64,000 nt of DNA. It comes from Aequorivita sp. CIP111184. Its GTDB lineage: Bacteria > Bacteroidota > Bacteroidia > Flavobacteriales > Flavobacteriaceae. This document shows, piece by piece, positions 56,218-64,000 of this stretch (position 1 is the stretch's first letter; every line of letters starts with the position of its first letter). A model generated the notes under the pieces. It saw only the letters and a list, made by a program, of their open reading frames with translations, was not told the origin of the DNA and searched no databases. A program made the translations under genes and the position numbers. The stretch lies in contig NZ_UEFQ01000019.1 in the NCBI RefSeq assembly GCF_900489465.1, positions 62,001 through 126,000 on the forward strand. The letters are read 5' to 3'.

Positions 56218-57018
56218 ATGAAGATTTTGGTTTCCCTTACTTTTTCCTTGTTTATTTTTTCAAACAGTTTCTCGCAGGGAAAAATTGACGGATTTTATAA
56301 AGGGAGAGGTAAAGGTTCCGTGGTTCTTGGAGTTGGCTTTGAAGATCCCAAAAGTTACTTTGTGGGTACCGAAAGAATAGATTTAGGCCGAAATCTTTAC
56401 TACATAAATCTATATGCCACATACGGGATAACTGACAATCTTGATATAAATACCTCTCTTCCCTACTTGAGGAGCGACAATGAAAGTGATTTTCAGGATA
56501 TTTCAGTTATGTTGAAATATCGTTTTTTTCAATCTGCTTCTGAAAACGGAAATCTTGAATTTAGTTTAGGCACAGGTTTATCAACGCCAATTTCAAATTA
56601 TAATATTGGCGGACTCAATGATATTGGTCAACAAGCTACAATTATAGAAACCCGCGCAGTGGCACATTACAAATGGAATTCTGGTTGGTTTGCCACATTG
56701 CAAAGTGGTTTTTCCTTTAAATTTGAAGAAACCCCAAACAGCCTTCCCATTACCTTCAAAACGGGAAAAGCTTTGTCCGTATGGTATTACGACGTTTTTT
56801 ATGATTACCAATATTCTTTTGGCGGTATCGACTATCGGGGTACACCACGTCCTCAAAATTTCAGTGCATTGGGAGTTGATTATCATAAAGTGGGAGGCAC
56901 TTTGTATCGCTCTTTTTCAAAAAACTTTGGTTCTGCATTAAATCTATCTTATATTTTTGGTGGACGAAATACATTTCAAGGGTTTGCATACGGTTTATCA
57001 ATAGTGTACAATTTGTAA
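56218..57018 (+). CDS. Hypothetical outer membrane beta-barrel protein
   Basis: 266 residues with a signal peptide (MKILVSLTFSLFIFSNSFSQ). The mature protein is a run of amphipathic strands with turns such as YGITDNLDINTSLPYLRSD, LEFSLGTGLSTPI and GSALNLSYIFGGRN, closing with FAYGLSIVYNL. This resembles small transporter-type barrels related to the phenol-degradation MetA family, but I would not give it a substrate. It stands alone between the hydrolase and the DPP IV gene, preceded by a dyad. Confidence 0.65.
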   Translation: MKILVSLTFSLFIFSNSFSQGKIDGFYKGRGKGSVVLGVGFEDPKSYFVGTERIDLGRNLYYINLYATYGITDNLDINTSLPYLRSDNESDFQDISVMLKYRFFQSASENGNLEFSLGTGLSTPISNYNIGGLNDIGQQATIIETRAVAHYKWNSGWFATLQSGFSFKFEETPNSLPITFKTGKALSVWYYDVFYDYQYSFGGIDYRGTPRPQNFSALGVDYHKVGGTLYRSFSKNFGSALNLSYIFGGRNTFQGFAYGLSIVYNL

Positions 57019-57135
57019 GACATTGTAACTATTTGTTATTCGCATTAAATAACGCTTCAAAGGCTTATTTAACAAAAAAACCGCTCCCTCTTTCACAAAA
57101 AATTAGTAAACTTGGCGTATTAAAATTTTAACACT

Positions 57136-59313
57136 TTGAAAAAAATAATCTCCCTATCTTTTTTACTGCTGTTTATAACAGCTATCTCTACTCTTACTGC
57201 ACAACAAAAGAACATAACCCTAGAAGAAATTTGGGGTGGTGCCTTTCGCACACAAGGCTTGGATGTACTCCATTCAATGAACAATGGAAAAGAATATGCC
57301 GTGCTTAATTATGATAGGCAGGATAAGGTTTCAACCGTTGATGTCTATGATTATAAAAGCGGTGAAAAGGTAAAAACGCTTCTTAATAGTAAAGATTTAA
57401 AGGGAATTGATTTCGTAATTTCTTATGAGTTCAGTAAAGATGAATCCAAAATTCTTTTTTCAACTGAACTGAAACAGATATACCGACGTTCTTCACTTGG
57501 AACTTATTATGTTTACGATTTGAAAACAAAGGATTTCAGCCTTGTATCCACTAATAAAATTCAAGAGCCAACGTTCAGCAATGATGGTAGCAAAGTGGCT
57601 TACGGTTTTGAGAACAATCTTTATGTAAAAGATTTGAATTCTGGCGAAACCAAACAAATAACCTCAGACGGAAAGAAGAACAGCATAATCAACGGCATTA
57701 CAGATTGGGTATATGAGGAGGAATTTGCATTTGTTCGTGCTTTTGAATGGAGTAAAAGCGGTGATAAACTTGCCTATATAAAATTTGATGAAACGGAGGT
57801 TCCTGAATTTACTATGGACGTTTATGGTAATGATCTGTATCCTTTTGCAGACACTTTTAAATATCCAAAAGCAGGTGAGGCTAACTCAAAAGTTTCGTTG
57901 CAGTTTTATGACCTTGCTAGCGCTAAAACTACTTCTGTAGATCTTTCAAAATACAATAGTTATTACATTCCAAGATTACTTTGGACCGAAGACAATAATT
58001 TATTGAGCGTGCAGCTCGCCAATCGCCATCAAAATGTAATAGACTTGGTTTTTGTGGATGCTTCAAGCAATTCTACAAAATTAATTTTACAGGAAAAAGA
58101 TGATGCATACGTAGATGTAACAGATAATCTAACTTTTTTAAATAATAATAGTTTTTTCTGGACCAGCGAAAAGGATGGTTGGAACCATATTTATCAATAT
58201 GATAAAGATGGTAAGATGATGAATCAAGTAACCAAAGGTCCCTGGGAAGTAACCGCTTATTATGGTTTTGATCAAAACACCGGGCGTGTGTATTACCAAA
58301 GTACAGAAAACGGAAGTATTAACCGCGATGTGTATTCCATACTTCCTTCGGGAAAGAACAAAGCACGCTTGACGCAACAAACAGGGACTAATGATGCAGA
58401 TTTCAGTGCGGATTATACTTATTTTATCAATACTTTTTCTGATGCAAAAACCCCTTTCGTCTTTACACTTAGAGAAGCAAAAACAGGAAAATTGCTTCGC
58501 GAAATAAAAGACAACAGCGATTTAAAAAATCGACTAGCTTCATATAAAATTTCCCCTAAAGAGTTTTCAACCATAAATATCAATGGCGAAGATCTGAATA
58601 TGTATATGATCAAGCCATTAGATTTTGATGAAACAAAGCAGTATCCGCTATTTCTTTATCAATATTCAGGTCCCGGTTCTCAAAATGTATCCAATAGCTG
58701 GATTGGCACAAATGATTATTGGCATGAATTGCTTGCGCAGGAAGGTTATATTATAGCTTGTGTGGACGGCCGCGGAACGGGTTTTAAAGGAAGAGATTTC
58801 AAAAAAATGACCCAAAAGGAACTGGGTAAATATGAAGTTGAAGACCAAATAGCTGTCGCGAAAAAATTGAGTGAGCTGCCCTATATTGATGAATCCCGAA
58901 CTGGAATTTGGGGTTGGAGTTATGGTGGTTTTATGTCTTCCAACTGTCTTTTTCAAGGTGCCGATACTTTTGAAATGGCAATTGCCGTTGCCCCAGTTAC
59001 TAGCTGGAGATTTTATGACAGTATTTATACTGAAAGATATATGCAAACGCCCCAGGAAAATGCTTCAGGTTATGATGAGAACTCACCGCTTTCCCACGTA
59101 GATAAATTGAAAGGGAAATTCTTACTTGTTCACGGAAGTGCTGATGATAATGTGCACGTACAGAACAGTATGCGCCTGATAGAAGCATTAGTTCAAGCCA
59201 ACAAGCAGTTTGACTGGAGAATATATCCAGATAAAAACCACGGTATTTACGGGGGCAATACCCGATTGCATTTATATACTTTAATGACCGATTTCATCAA
59301 AAAAAACTTATAA
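57136..59313 (+). CDS. Dipeptidyl peptidase IV-type prolyl oligopeptidase (S9 family)
   Basis: A secreted serine exopeptidase of 725 residues that starts with TTG and has a signal peptide (about 1-22, ending STLTAQ). An N-terminal beta-propeller (about 40-470) carries DWVYEEEFAF near residue 194, the double-Glu motif that binds the free peptide N-terminus in DPP IV. The C-terminal alpha/beta hydrolase domain has GWSYGGFMSS (Ser near 596), the Asp in HGSADDNVHV near 673, and the His in DKNHGIYGG near 704. It releases dipeptides, typically Xaa-Pro. The two peptide transporters downstream could import the products. Confidence 0.93.
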   Translation: MKKIISLSFLLLFITAISTLTAQQKNITLEEIWGGAFRTQGLDVLHSMNNGKEYAVLNYDRQDKVSTVDVYDYKSGEKVKTLLNSKDLKGIDFVISYEFSKDESKILFSTELKQIYRRSSLGTYYVYDLKTKDFSLVSTNKIQEPTFSNDGSKVAYGFENNLYVKDLNSGETKQITSDGKKNSIINGITDWVYEEEFAFVRAFEWSKSGDKLAYIKFDETEVPEFTMDVYGNDLYPFADTFKYPKAGEANSKVSLQFYDLASAKTTSVDLSKYNSYYIPRLLWTEDNNLLSVQLANRHQNVIDLVFVDASSNSTKLILQEKDDAYVDVTDNLTFLNNNSFFWTSEKDGWNHIYQYDKDGKMMNQVTKGPWEVTAYYGFDQNTGRVYYQSTENGSINRDVYSILPSGKNKARLTQQTGTNDADFSADYTYFINTFSDAKTPFVFTLREAKTGKLLREIKDNSDLKNRLASYKISPKEFSTININGEDLNMYMIKPLDFDETKQYPLFLYQYSGPGSQNVSNSWIGTNDYWHELLAQEGYIIACVDGRGTGFKGRDFKKMTQKELGKYEVEDQIAVAKKLSELPYIDESRTGIWGWSYGGFMSSNCLFQGADTFEMAIAVAPVTSWRFYDSIYTERYMQTPQENASGYDENSPLSHVDKLKGKFLLVHGSADDNVHVQNSMRLIEALVQANKQFDWRIYPDKNHGIYGGNTRLHLYTLMTDFIKKNL

Positions 59314-59342
59314 AAATCAACACTAACTAATAATCGAATTTT

Positions 59343-60749
59343 ATGTCAGACGCACTTCAATACCAAAAGCAAAAGGAATTATTTGGCCATCCGGTAGGTC
59401 TTTATATACTATTTTTTACCGAAATGTGGGAACGCTTTTCCTATTATGGAATGCGTGCCATTTTGGTTCTTTACTTAGTTGCAGAAGCAGGTAGTGGCAA
59501 CCCTGGGCTGGGGTGGACAAATGGAGATGCTCTTTCGCTTTATGGAACTTACACAATGTTAGTTTATGTGGCTTCCATTCCTGGAGGCTGGATTGCTGAT
59601 AAATTTTTAGGGCAAAAACAGTCTGTATTGGTTGGTGGTATTTTACTTGTAGCTGGTCACGGAATCCTATCTATTGAGCAAATGTGGGCGTTTTATACAG
59701 GGCTTGGACTTATTATTGCCGGGGTAGGTATGTTAAAACCGAATATTTCTACCATGGTTGGGGGTCTTTATAAGACTGGCGATATTAGAAGAGATAAGGG
59801 TTTTACAATATTTTATATAGGTATTAACGTAGGTGCCTTTCTTTCAAGTTTGATAGTAGGTTACGTTGGTGAAGTTTATGGATGGCATTATGGTTTTGGA
59901 CTTGCCGCAATAGGGATGCTCTTAGGGTTGATTCAATATGTAGCTGGTCAAAAACATTTGAAATATGTTGGTAACAATACCAACAATTCAATTGATCCCG
60001 AAGAACAGGCAGCAATGAAAAGACCGCTTTCAAAAATTGAAAAAGATAGAATGATTGTATTGTTCATTTCTTTCATTTTGGTAATTGTATTCTGGGGTGC
60101 TTTTGAACAAGCAGGAGGTTTGATGAATATTTATGCTTCTGAAAAAACGAATAGAATGTTAATGGGGTGGGAGGTACCAGCTTCTTGGTTCCAATCTTTA
60201 AATGCACTTTTCATTATTGTTTTAGGTACAAGTGTTGCTGCTTATTGGGCACATAGAAAATTGAAAGGAAAAATTTCAACTTCCCTTTTTAAAATGTGTC
60301 TCGGCTTAATAATAATGGGTACAGGTTTCTTTTTTATGACAGGAGCAGCAGCTCAATATAATGCCGATGGTTCATCAGCTATGTATTGGTTAGTTGCGGC
60401 ATATTTATTCCACACAGTTGGAGAATTATGTTTGTCACCAGTGGCGCTTTCATATATTACAAAATTGGCTCCTCTAAAATACGCATCTCTTATGATGGGT
60501 GTGTACTTTGCAATGACCGGCTTTGGAAACAAAGTGGCGGGATTGCTTGGAGAATCTGCCTCAGATTTGGGAGAATACACCGTATTTACTGGAATTGCAA
60601 TTTTTTGTGTAGTCTTTGGATTATTAGTTATGTTAATTAGAAAGAAATTGGAAAAACTGACCCACGGCGCTGAAGATAATGAGCGTGAAATTAATGACGA
60701 TAATGAGCCGTATGAAATTGCGGATCCAGATTTCAATAAAGCAAATTAA
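59343..60749 (+). CDS. POT family peptide MFS transporter, copy 1
   Basis: A 468-residue proton-coupled oligopeptide transporter of the inner membrane with 12 or more transmembrane segments. The POT signature FTEMWERFSYYGMRAILVLYL near residues 26-46 contains the ExxER proton-coupling motif; GGWIADKFLGQKQSVLVGG and KPNISTMVGGLY follow. The C-terminal half has FQSLNALFIIVLG and the Glu region AYLFHTVGELCLSPVALSYITKLAP. A charged cytoplasmic tail of about 30 residues ends it. It lies 29 bases after the DPP IV gene and before a second POT gene, so it likely imports di- and tripeptides released outside. Confidence 0.93.
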   Translation: MSDALQYQKQKELFGHPVGLYILFFTEMWERFSYYGMRAILVLYLVAEAGSGNPGLGWTNGDALSLYGTYTMLVYVASIPGGWIADKFLGQKQSVLVGGILLVAGHGILSIEQMWAFYTGLGLIIAGVGMLKPNISTMVGGLYKTGDIRRDKGFTIFYIGINVGAFLSSLIVGYVGEVYGWHYGFGLAAIGMLLGLIQYVAGQKHLKYVGNNTNNSIDPEEQAAMKRPLSKIEKDRMIVLFISFILVIVFWGAFEQAGGLMNIYASEKTNRMLMGWEVPASWFQSLNALFIIVLGTSVAAYWAHRKLKGKISTSLFKMCLGLIIMGTGFFFMTGAAAQYNADGSSAMYWLVAAYLFHTVGELCLSPVALSYITKLAPLKYASLMMGVYFAMTGFGNKVAGLLGESASDLGEYTVFTGIAIFCVVFGLLVMLIRKKLEKLTHGAEDNEREINDDNEPYEIADPDFNKAN

Positions 60750-60782
60750 TTTCAGAAATATATTTAACCAAAGCATAAGCTG

Positions 60783-62573
60783 ATGAATACCGATATAGAA
60801 AATTTATTTAAAGACAAAGTTTTAGGACATCCTGCGGGACTTTTTATACTTTTCTTTACTGAAATGTGGGAGCGTTTCTCCTTTTACGGAATGCGTATCC
60901 TTTTGGTGCTGTTTTTAACTGCACCGCTACTTAGCGATAATCCCGGATGGGACTGGCCACGGGAGCATGCATTAGCGCTTATAGGTACATATGCTTCACT
61001 GCTTTATTTAACACCCATCATTGGTGGTTGGATAGCCGACAAAATAACAGGATATAGAATGGCGGTGGTTATTGGTTGTATTATTATGACTTTGGGACAT
61101 GCCTCAATGGCTATAGAAACAACAGCTTCATTTTATTTAGGTCTTACGCTTTTGGTTATTGGAACAGGTTTCTTTAAACCGAACATTACTTCCATCATTT
61201 CTGAAATGTATAAAGGCAAAGAATCCAAAAAAGATGGAGCCTATACGTTGTTTTACATGGGGGTTAATGCAGGGGCTTTTTTCGGAATGATGCTTTGTGG
61301 TTACTTAGCTGAAAATTTTGGATGGTCTTGGGGCTTTGGGCTTGCAGGTATTTTTATGTTTTTGGGTATGTTGCAATTTTTATTGGCGAATAAAATTTTC
61401 GGTGAAATTGGTGCTAAGCCTTCTAAGGTGCACGAAGTTGAAATACCTCAAGATATAAATGAGAAAAGACCCGAATTGCGCATAAATGAAGAAGATAAAG
61501 TGGCAATCAAATTGAATCCTTTCACGTTTTATGATTATATTCTTATTGTATTATCATCTGTTGGAGGCTTACTATATCTTTTTAATGATCCCTTAGAAAA
61601 AATCTACGACACCTCTTTAGTGCCATTTGAAATTGGAGGAATGAGCGGGACAAATATTGTAGTTCTAGCTGCATTGGCAATGTTCCTGATTTTATTAATC
61701 ACGCGTATTGCTCGTTATCTTCCAATAGTTCGAGATAGATTGATTGCTGTTTCAATTTTTGGACTTTTTACGGTTTTCTTTTTTGCGTTTTTTGAGCAAT
61801 CATTAGGTTCTATGACACTCTTTGCACAAGATTACACGAATAGAAATTTAACTGGAGATTCTGCAGTTATTTTTAAAATAATTGATGCCCTTTTAACAAC
61901 GGTGCCGTTAATAATAATTACTTGGGTAATCTTTTTGCTTGTTAAAAAGACACATAATAAAATAGCATGGTCAAACGTAGCGCTATCACTTGCTTTCGTA
62001 GGGATTTGGGGATTAGTTATTTTCCGTTTAATAGATAAATTCACACAGACAGAATTAGAAGTAGATGCCACCTGGTTTGGGATCCTTAATTCATTCTTTA
62101 TAATTACACTTGCTCCATTTTTTTCAAAATGGTGGGAGAGCAAATACAACCCAAGTGCTGCCATAAAATACGGAATTGGATTGGTTCTTTTGGGACTTGG
62201 ATTTGCAGTGCTTTCTTATGGAGCATCAGACATTCCTCCAGGCGCCATGACGGCTTCAGTAAGTATGATTTTTCTTATTTTGGCGTATCTACTGCATACC
62301 ATGGGTGAGCTTTGTCTTTCTCCCTTAGGTCTTTCTTATTTAAGTAAATTGGTGCCAGCGCGCATGATTGGTTTTATGTTTGGGGTTTGGTACCTTGCCA
62401 TTGCGGTGGGGCAAAAGGCTGCCAATACGATGGGTGGAATGATTGATAAAATTTCAGCAGAATATTCACTGGGAACTTTCTTTTTGATTTTCACTTTAAT
62501 TCCAATTGGAGTGGGTATTATTTCAATGTTATTAAACCCAATTCTAAAAAAATTAATGCACGGCATTCGTTAA
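60783..62573 (+). CDS. POT family peptide MFS transporter, copy 2 (long form)
   Basis: A 596-residue paralogue of the preceding gene: FTEMWERFSFYGMRILLVLFL near residue 25, GGWIADKITGYRMAVVIG, FKPNITSIISEMY and the late AYLLHTMGELCLSPLGLSYLSKLVP align block by block. The extra 130 residues lie mainly in the centre (about residues 210-310), a hydrophilic stretch (KPSKVHEVEIPQDINEKRPEL) followed by added hydrophobic segments. A separate substrate range from copy 1 is likely but unproven. It ends the operon before a terminator. Confidence 0.92.
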   Translation: MNTDIENLFKDKVLGHPAGLFILFFTEMWERFSFYGMRILLVLFLTAPLLSDNPGWDWPREHALALIGTYASLLYLTPIIGGWIADKITGYRMAVVIGCIIMTLGHASMAIETTASFYLGLTLLVIGTGFFKPNITSIISEMYKGKESKKDGAYTLFYMGVNAGAFFGMMLCGYLAENFGWSWGFGLAGIFMFLGMLQFLLANKIFGEIGAKPSKVHEVEIPQDINEKRPELRINEEDKVAIKLNPFTFYDYILIVLSSVGGLLYLFNDPLEKIYDTSLVPFEIGGMSGTNIVVLAALAMFLILLITRIARYLPIVRDRLIAVSIFGLFTVFFFAFFEQSLGSMTLFAQDYTNRNLTGDSAVIFKIIDALLTTVPLIIITWVIFLLVKKTHNKIAWSNVALSLAFVGIWGLVIFRLIDKFTQTELEVDATWFGILNSFFIITLAPFFSKWWESKYNPSAAIKYGIGLVLLGLGFAVLSYGASDIPPGAMTASVSMIFLILAYLLHTMGELCLSPLGLSYLSKLVPARMIGFMFGVWYLAIAVGQKAANTMGGMIDKISAEYSLGTFFLIFTLIPIGVGIISMLLNPILKKLMHGIR

Positions 62574-62595
62574 TACACAATACTTTATATCAAAC

Positions 62596-62623
62596 AAGCG
62601 TTCCTTTTTGTGGAACGCTTTTT
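62596..62623 (+). terminator. Terminator of the peptidase-transporter operon
   Basis: AAGCGTTCC pairs with GGAACGCTT around TTTTTGT, followed by TTT. It lies 22 bases after the second POT gene. Confidence 0.85.
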
Positions 62624-62657
62624 GTTTCATTTTTTTAGACTTTTTAAAAACTTTTCG

Positions 62658-63191
62658 ATGAAAAATATTTTACTACTTTTTTTACTTTTAACTATTGGTA
62701 CTGTTAATTCCCAAGAAATTAATTGGATGACAATGAATGAGGCTATAGCGGCGCAAAAGAAAACTCCCAAAAAGATTTTTATGGACGTTTACACTACATG
62801 GTGCGGACCCTGCAAAATGCTAGATAAAAATACCTTTAGCGACAAAGAAGTAATAGAATATGTCAATAAAAATTATTACGCTGTTAAGTTCAATGCTGAA
62901 GGAACAGAGAAGGTAGATTATCAGGATTTTGTATATACTAATCCCAATTATGATCCAGCTAGAAAAGGAAGAAACTCCCAACATTTATTTGCCCATGCCA
63001 TGAAAGTAACTGCCTACCCAACTGTAGTTTTCTTTCGTGAAAATGGAGATTTAATTCAGGCAGTTCCTGGGTATAGAACGCCACCACAACTTGAAATCTT
63101 CCTAAAGATGATCTACAGTGATGATTATTTGGAAATTATTACTGCCGAAGCTTGGGAAGAGTATCAGAAAAATTTTAAACCTACATTTTAG
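62658..63191 (+). CDS. Secreted thioredoxin-like protein
   Basis: A 177-residue periplasmic thioredoxin-fold protein. A signal peptide (MKNILLLFLLLTIGTVNSQ) is followed by EINWMTMNEAIAAQKKTPKKIFMDVYTTWCGPCKMLDKNTF, with the redox pair CGPC near residue 53, and the cis-Pro region KVTAYPTVVFF near 130. I start at the ATG at 62658, because the longer frame from 62610 begins inside the terminator hairpin and would place 16 residues before a perfect signal peptide. It probably reduces or exchanges disulfides in envelope proteins. The gene converges on comEC. Confidence 0.9.
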   Translation: MKNILLLFLLLTIGTVNSQEINWMTMNEAIAAQKKTPKKIFMDVYTTWCGPCKMLDKNTFSDKEVIEYVNKNYYAVKFNAEGTEKVDYQDFVYTNPNYDPARKGRNSQHLFAHAMKVTAYPTVVFFRENGDLIQAVPGYRTPPQLEIFLKMIYSDDYLEIITAEAWEEYQKNFKPTF

Positions 63192-63218
63192 AATAGCACT
63201 TTCGGTTTCATATTCGGG

Positions 63219-64000
63219 CTATTCTATTGAGAAAGCTCCTTGTTTTGCCGTATGGTAGAATGGGAGCTTTTTTAATTGGCAGCTTTTATCCCAGCGCTTT
63301 ACATAGGTAAAATAGTTGCTCCCATCCGCGATTATCTGCTCAGGTTTTAAACTATCAATTAATCGGCTGAGGTTCATTTTGGGGCTATTGGTTAGCAAAA
63401 TTGTATGTATTTTTTTTTGCTTTGGATAAATTCCTAAACTATCCAAAATCAAAATATTCTTTCTTTTATATTGAAATATTTGTGGAAGCCTTTCTTCCGA
63501 ATAACTAGTGATATTGACAGCATCTCTGAATGATTTTAAAGGATATTTTTCAGAAATGTTATTGGTTGAATCGCTTTTGAAAACAATAAGGTTCTTCCCA
63601 TTTTTATAGCCAATTAGGGTCTGTTTGCTTTTTTGAAAAATTAGTAATTGGTTTGCTGAAGTATTTAATTCATCATAAATATAAATTGCTGCTAATACCG
63701 AAATCGTAAAAAATGCAATGATCAATCTTCGATAGTTTATTCTTTTAAATAATAATCCAAGCGAGATTATTACAAGATAGGTGCCCAATACTTTTAAGCT
63801 AGAAAAGTGAATGTTTTTAAAGAGAAATTCATCTTGTACAGCGACCCAATGAATGAACCCGTTAAGCCCTTCAATCAAGAAATTATAACTTTCGGCTAAC
63901 CAATCTGGCAAACAATTAAAATTCGCTAAAAGAACGATTAATATTCCGCCACACATCAAAATGGTTAAAAAGGGAAGTACCACGAGATTGGTTACCAAAA
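63219..64000 (-). CDS. comEC: ComEC/Rec2 competence protein (C-terminal part, 5' end off window)
   Basis: About 260 C-terminal residues of a larger membrane protein; the frame is open to the window edge. It opens with TNLVVLPFLTILMCGGILIVLL, the end of the Competence membrane domain, then membrane segments around FSSLKVLGTYLVIISLGLLF and RRLIIAFFTISVLAAIYIY. The soluble end, rich in strands (NILILDSLGIYPKQ, HTILLTNSPKMNLSRLIDSLKPEQIIADGS), looks like a remnant of the beta-lactamase-like or ComEC C-terminal region without its metal ligands. ComEC forms the inner membrane channel for DNA uptake. The assignment rests on the C-terminal part only. Confidence 0.72.
   Translation of the reverse strand, partial: LVTNLVVLPFLTILMCGGILIVLLANFNCLPDWLAESYNFLIEGLNGFIHWVAVQDEFLFKNIHFSSLKVLGTYLVIISLGLLFKRINYRRLIIAFFTISVLAAIYIYDELNTSANQLLIFQKSKQTLIGYKNGKNLIVFKSDSTNNISEKYPLKSFRDAVNITSYSEERLPQIFQYKRKNILILDSLGIYPKQKKIHTILLTNSPKMNLSRLIDSLKPEQIIADGSNYFTYVKRWDKSCQLKKLPFYHTAKQGAFSIE

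Noticed and set aside
57036-57085. Short inverted repeats around the spacer before the DPP IV gene
   Set aside because: Only 6-base A/T-rich arms in several competing pairings, as expected by chance in such DNA.

Overview
The window is a stretch of ordinary chromosome from a member of the Bacteroidota, most likely the family Flavobacteriaceae. The evidence is the gene orders (mraZ to ftsZ without murF, murB or ddl; secY-infA-rpmJ without adk or map; rplQ-carA-eno-gltA), a SusC/SusD pair, meso-diaminopimelate-type MurE, promoters of the TTTG/TAnnTTTG type, few recognisable Shine-Dalgarno sites, and low G+C. I do not name a genus. No integrase, transposase, CRISPR array, prophage or toxin-antitoxin pair is visible, and no stretch longer than about 210 bases lacks a gene.

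Layout. 1-1218 (minus): the start of engB and an alpha/beta hydrolase, divergent from the division cluster. 1424-16902 (plus): the division and cell wall cluster mraZ-rsmH-ftsL-ftsI-murE-mraY-murD-ftsW-murG-murC-ftsQ-ftsA-ftsZ. It is preceded by four GTGGT boxes in helical phase that look like the operator for MraZ itself. 17057-17592: yqeY and tRNA-Arg(UCG). 17598-17757: a block of palindromes. 17773-19039: a DUF1569 protein and a RadC protein, divergent. 19046-23830: a deacetylase-related protein, a HAD nucleotidase, and a three-gene envelope set (lipoprotein, DUF5723 barrel, secreted protein). 23827-26691: rarA, a rhomboid protease and rlmB. 26830-31830 (minus): a SusC/SusD uptake system with a small third lipoprotein. 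31950-33647 (minus): an Omp85/TamA-like barrel.

33835-51061 (plus): one continuous translation cluster in which the str, S10, spc and alpha operons are joined, rpsL-rpsG-fusA-rpsJ then rplC through rplQ. It includes secY, infA, rpoA and two genes too short for most ORF calls (rpmD, rpmJ). Several spacers carry RNA hairpins where autoregulation is known or plausible: rpsL-rpsG, rpsJ-rplC (a full intrinsic terminator shape), rpsN-rpsH, rpsK-rpsD and rpoA-rplQ. 51205-56141: carA, eno, gltA and an amidinotransferase-fold hydrolase; carA, eno and gltA are each followed by a terminator. 56218-62573: an outer membrane barrel, then a peptide-scavenging set (DPP IV-type peptidase and two POT peptide transporters). 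62658-64000: a secreted thioredoxin-like protein and the C-terminal part of ComEC, cut by the window edge.

I found no clearly new multi-gene system. The most interesting signals are regulatory: the MraZ operator, the terminator inside the S10 operon, the hairpins in ribosomal protein spacers, promoters fused to upstream terminators, and the palindrome block behind the tRNA.
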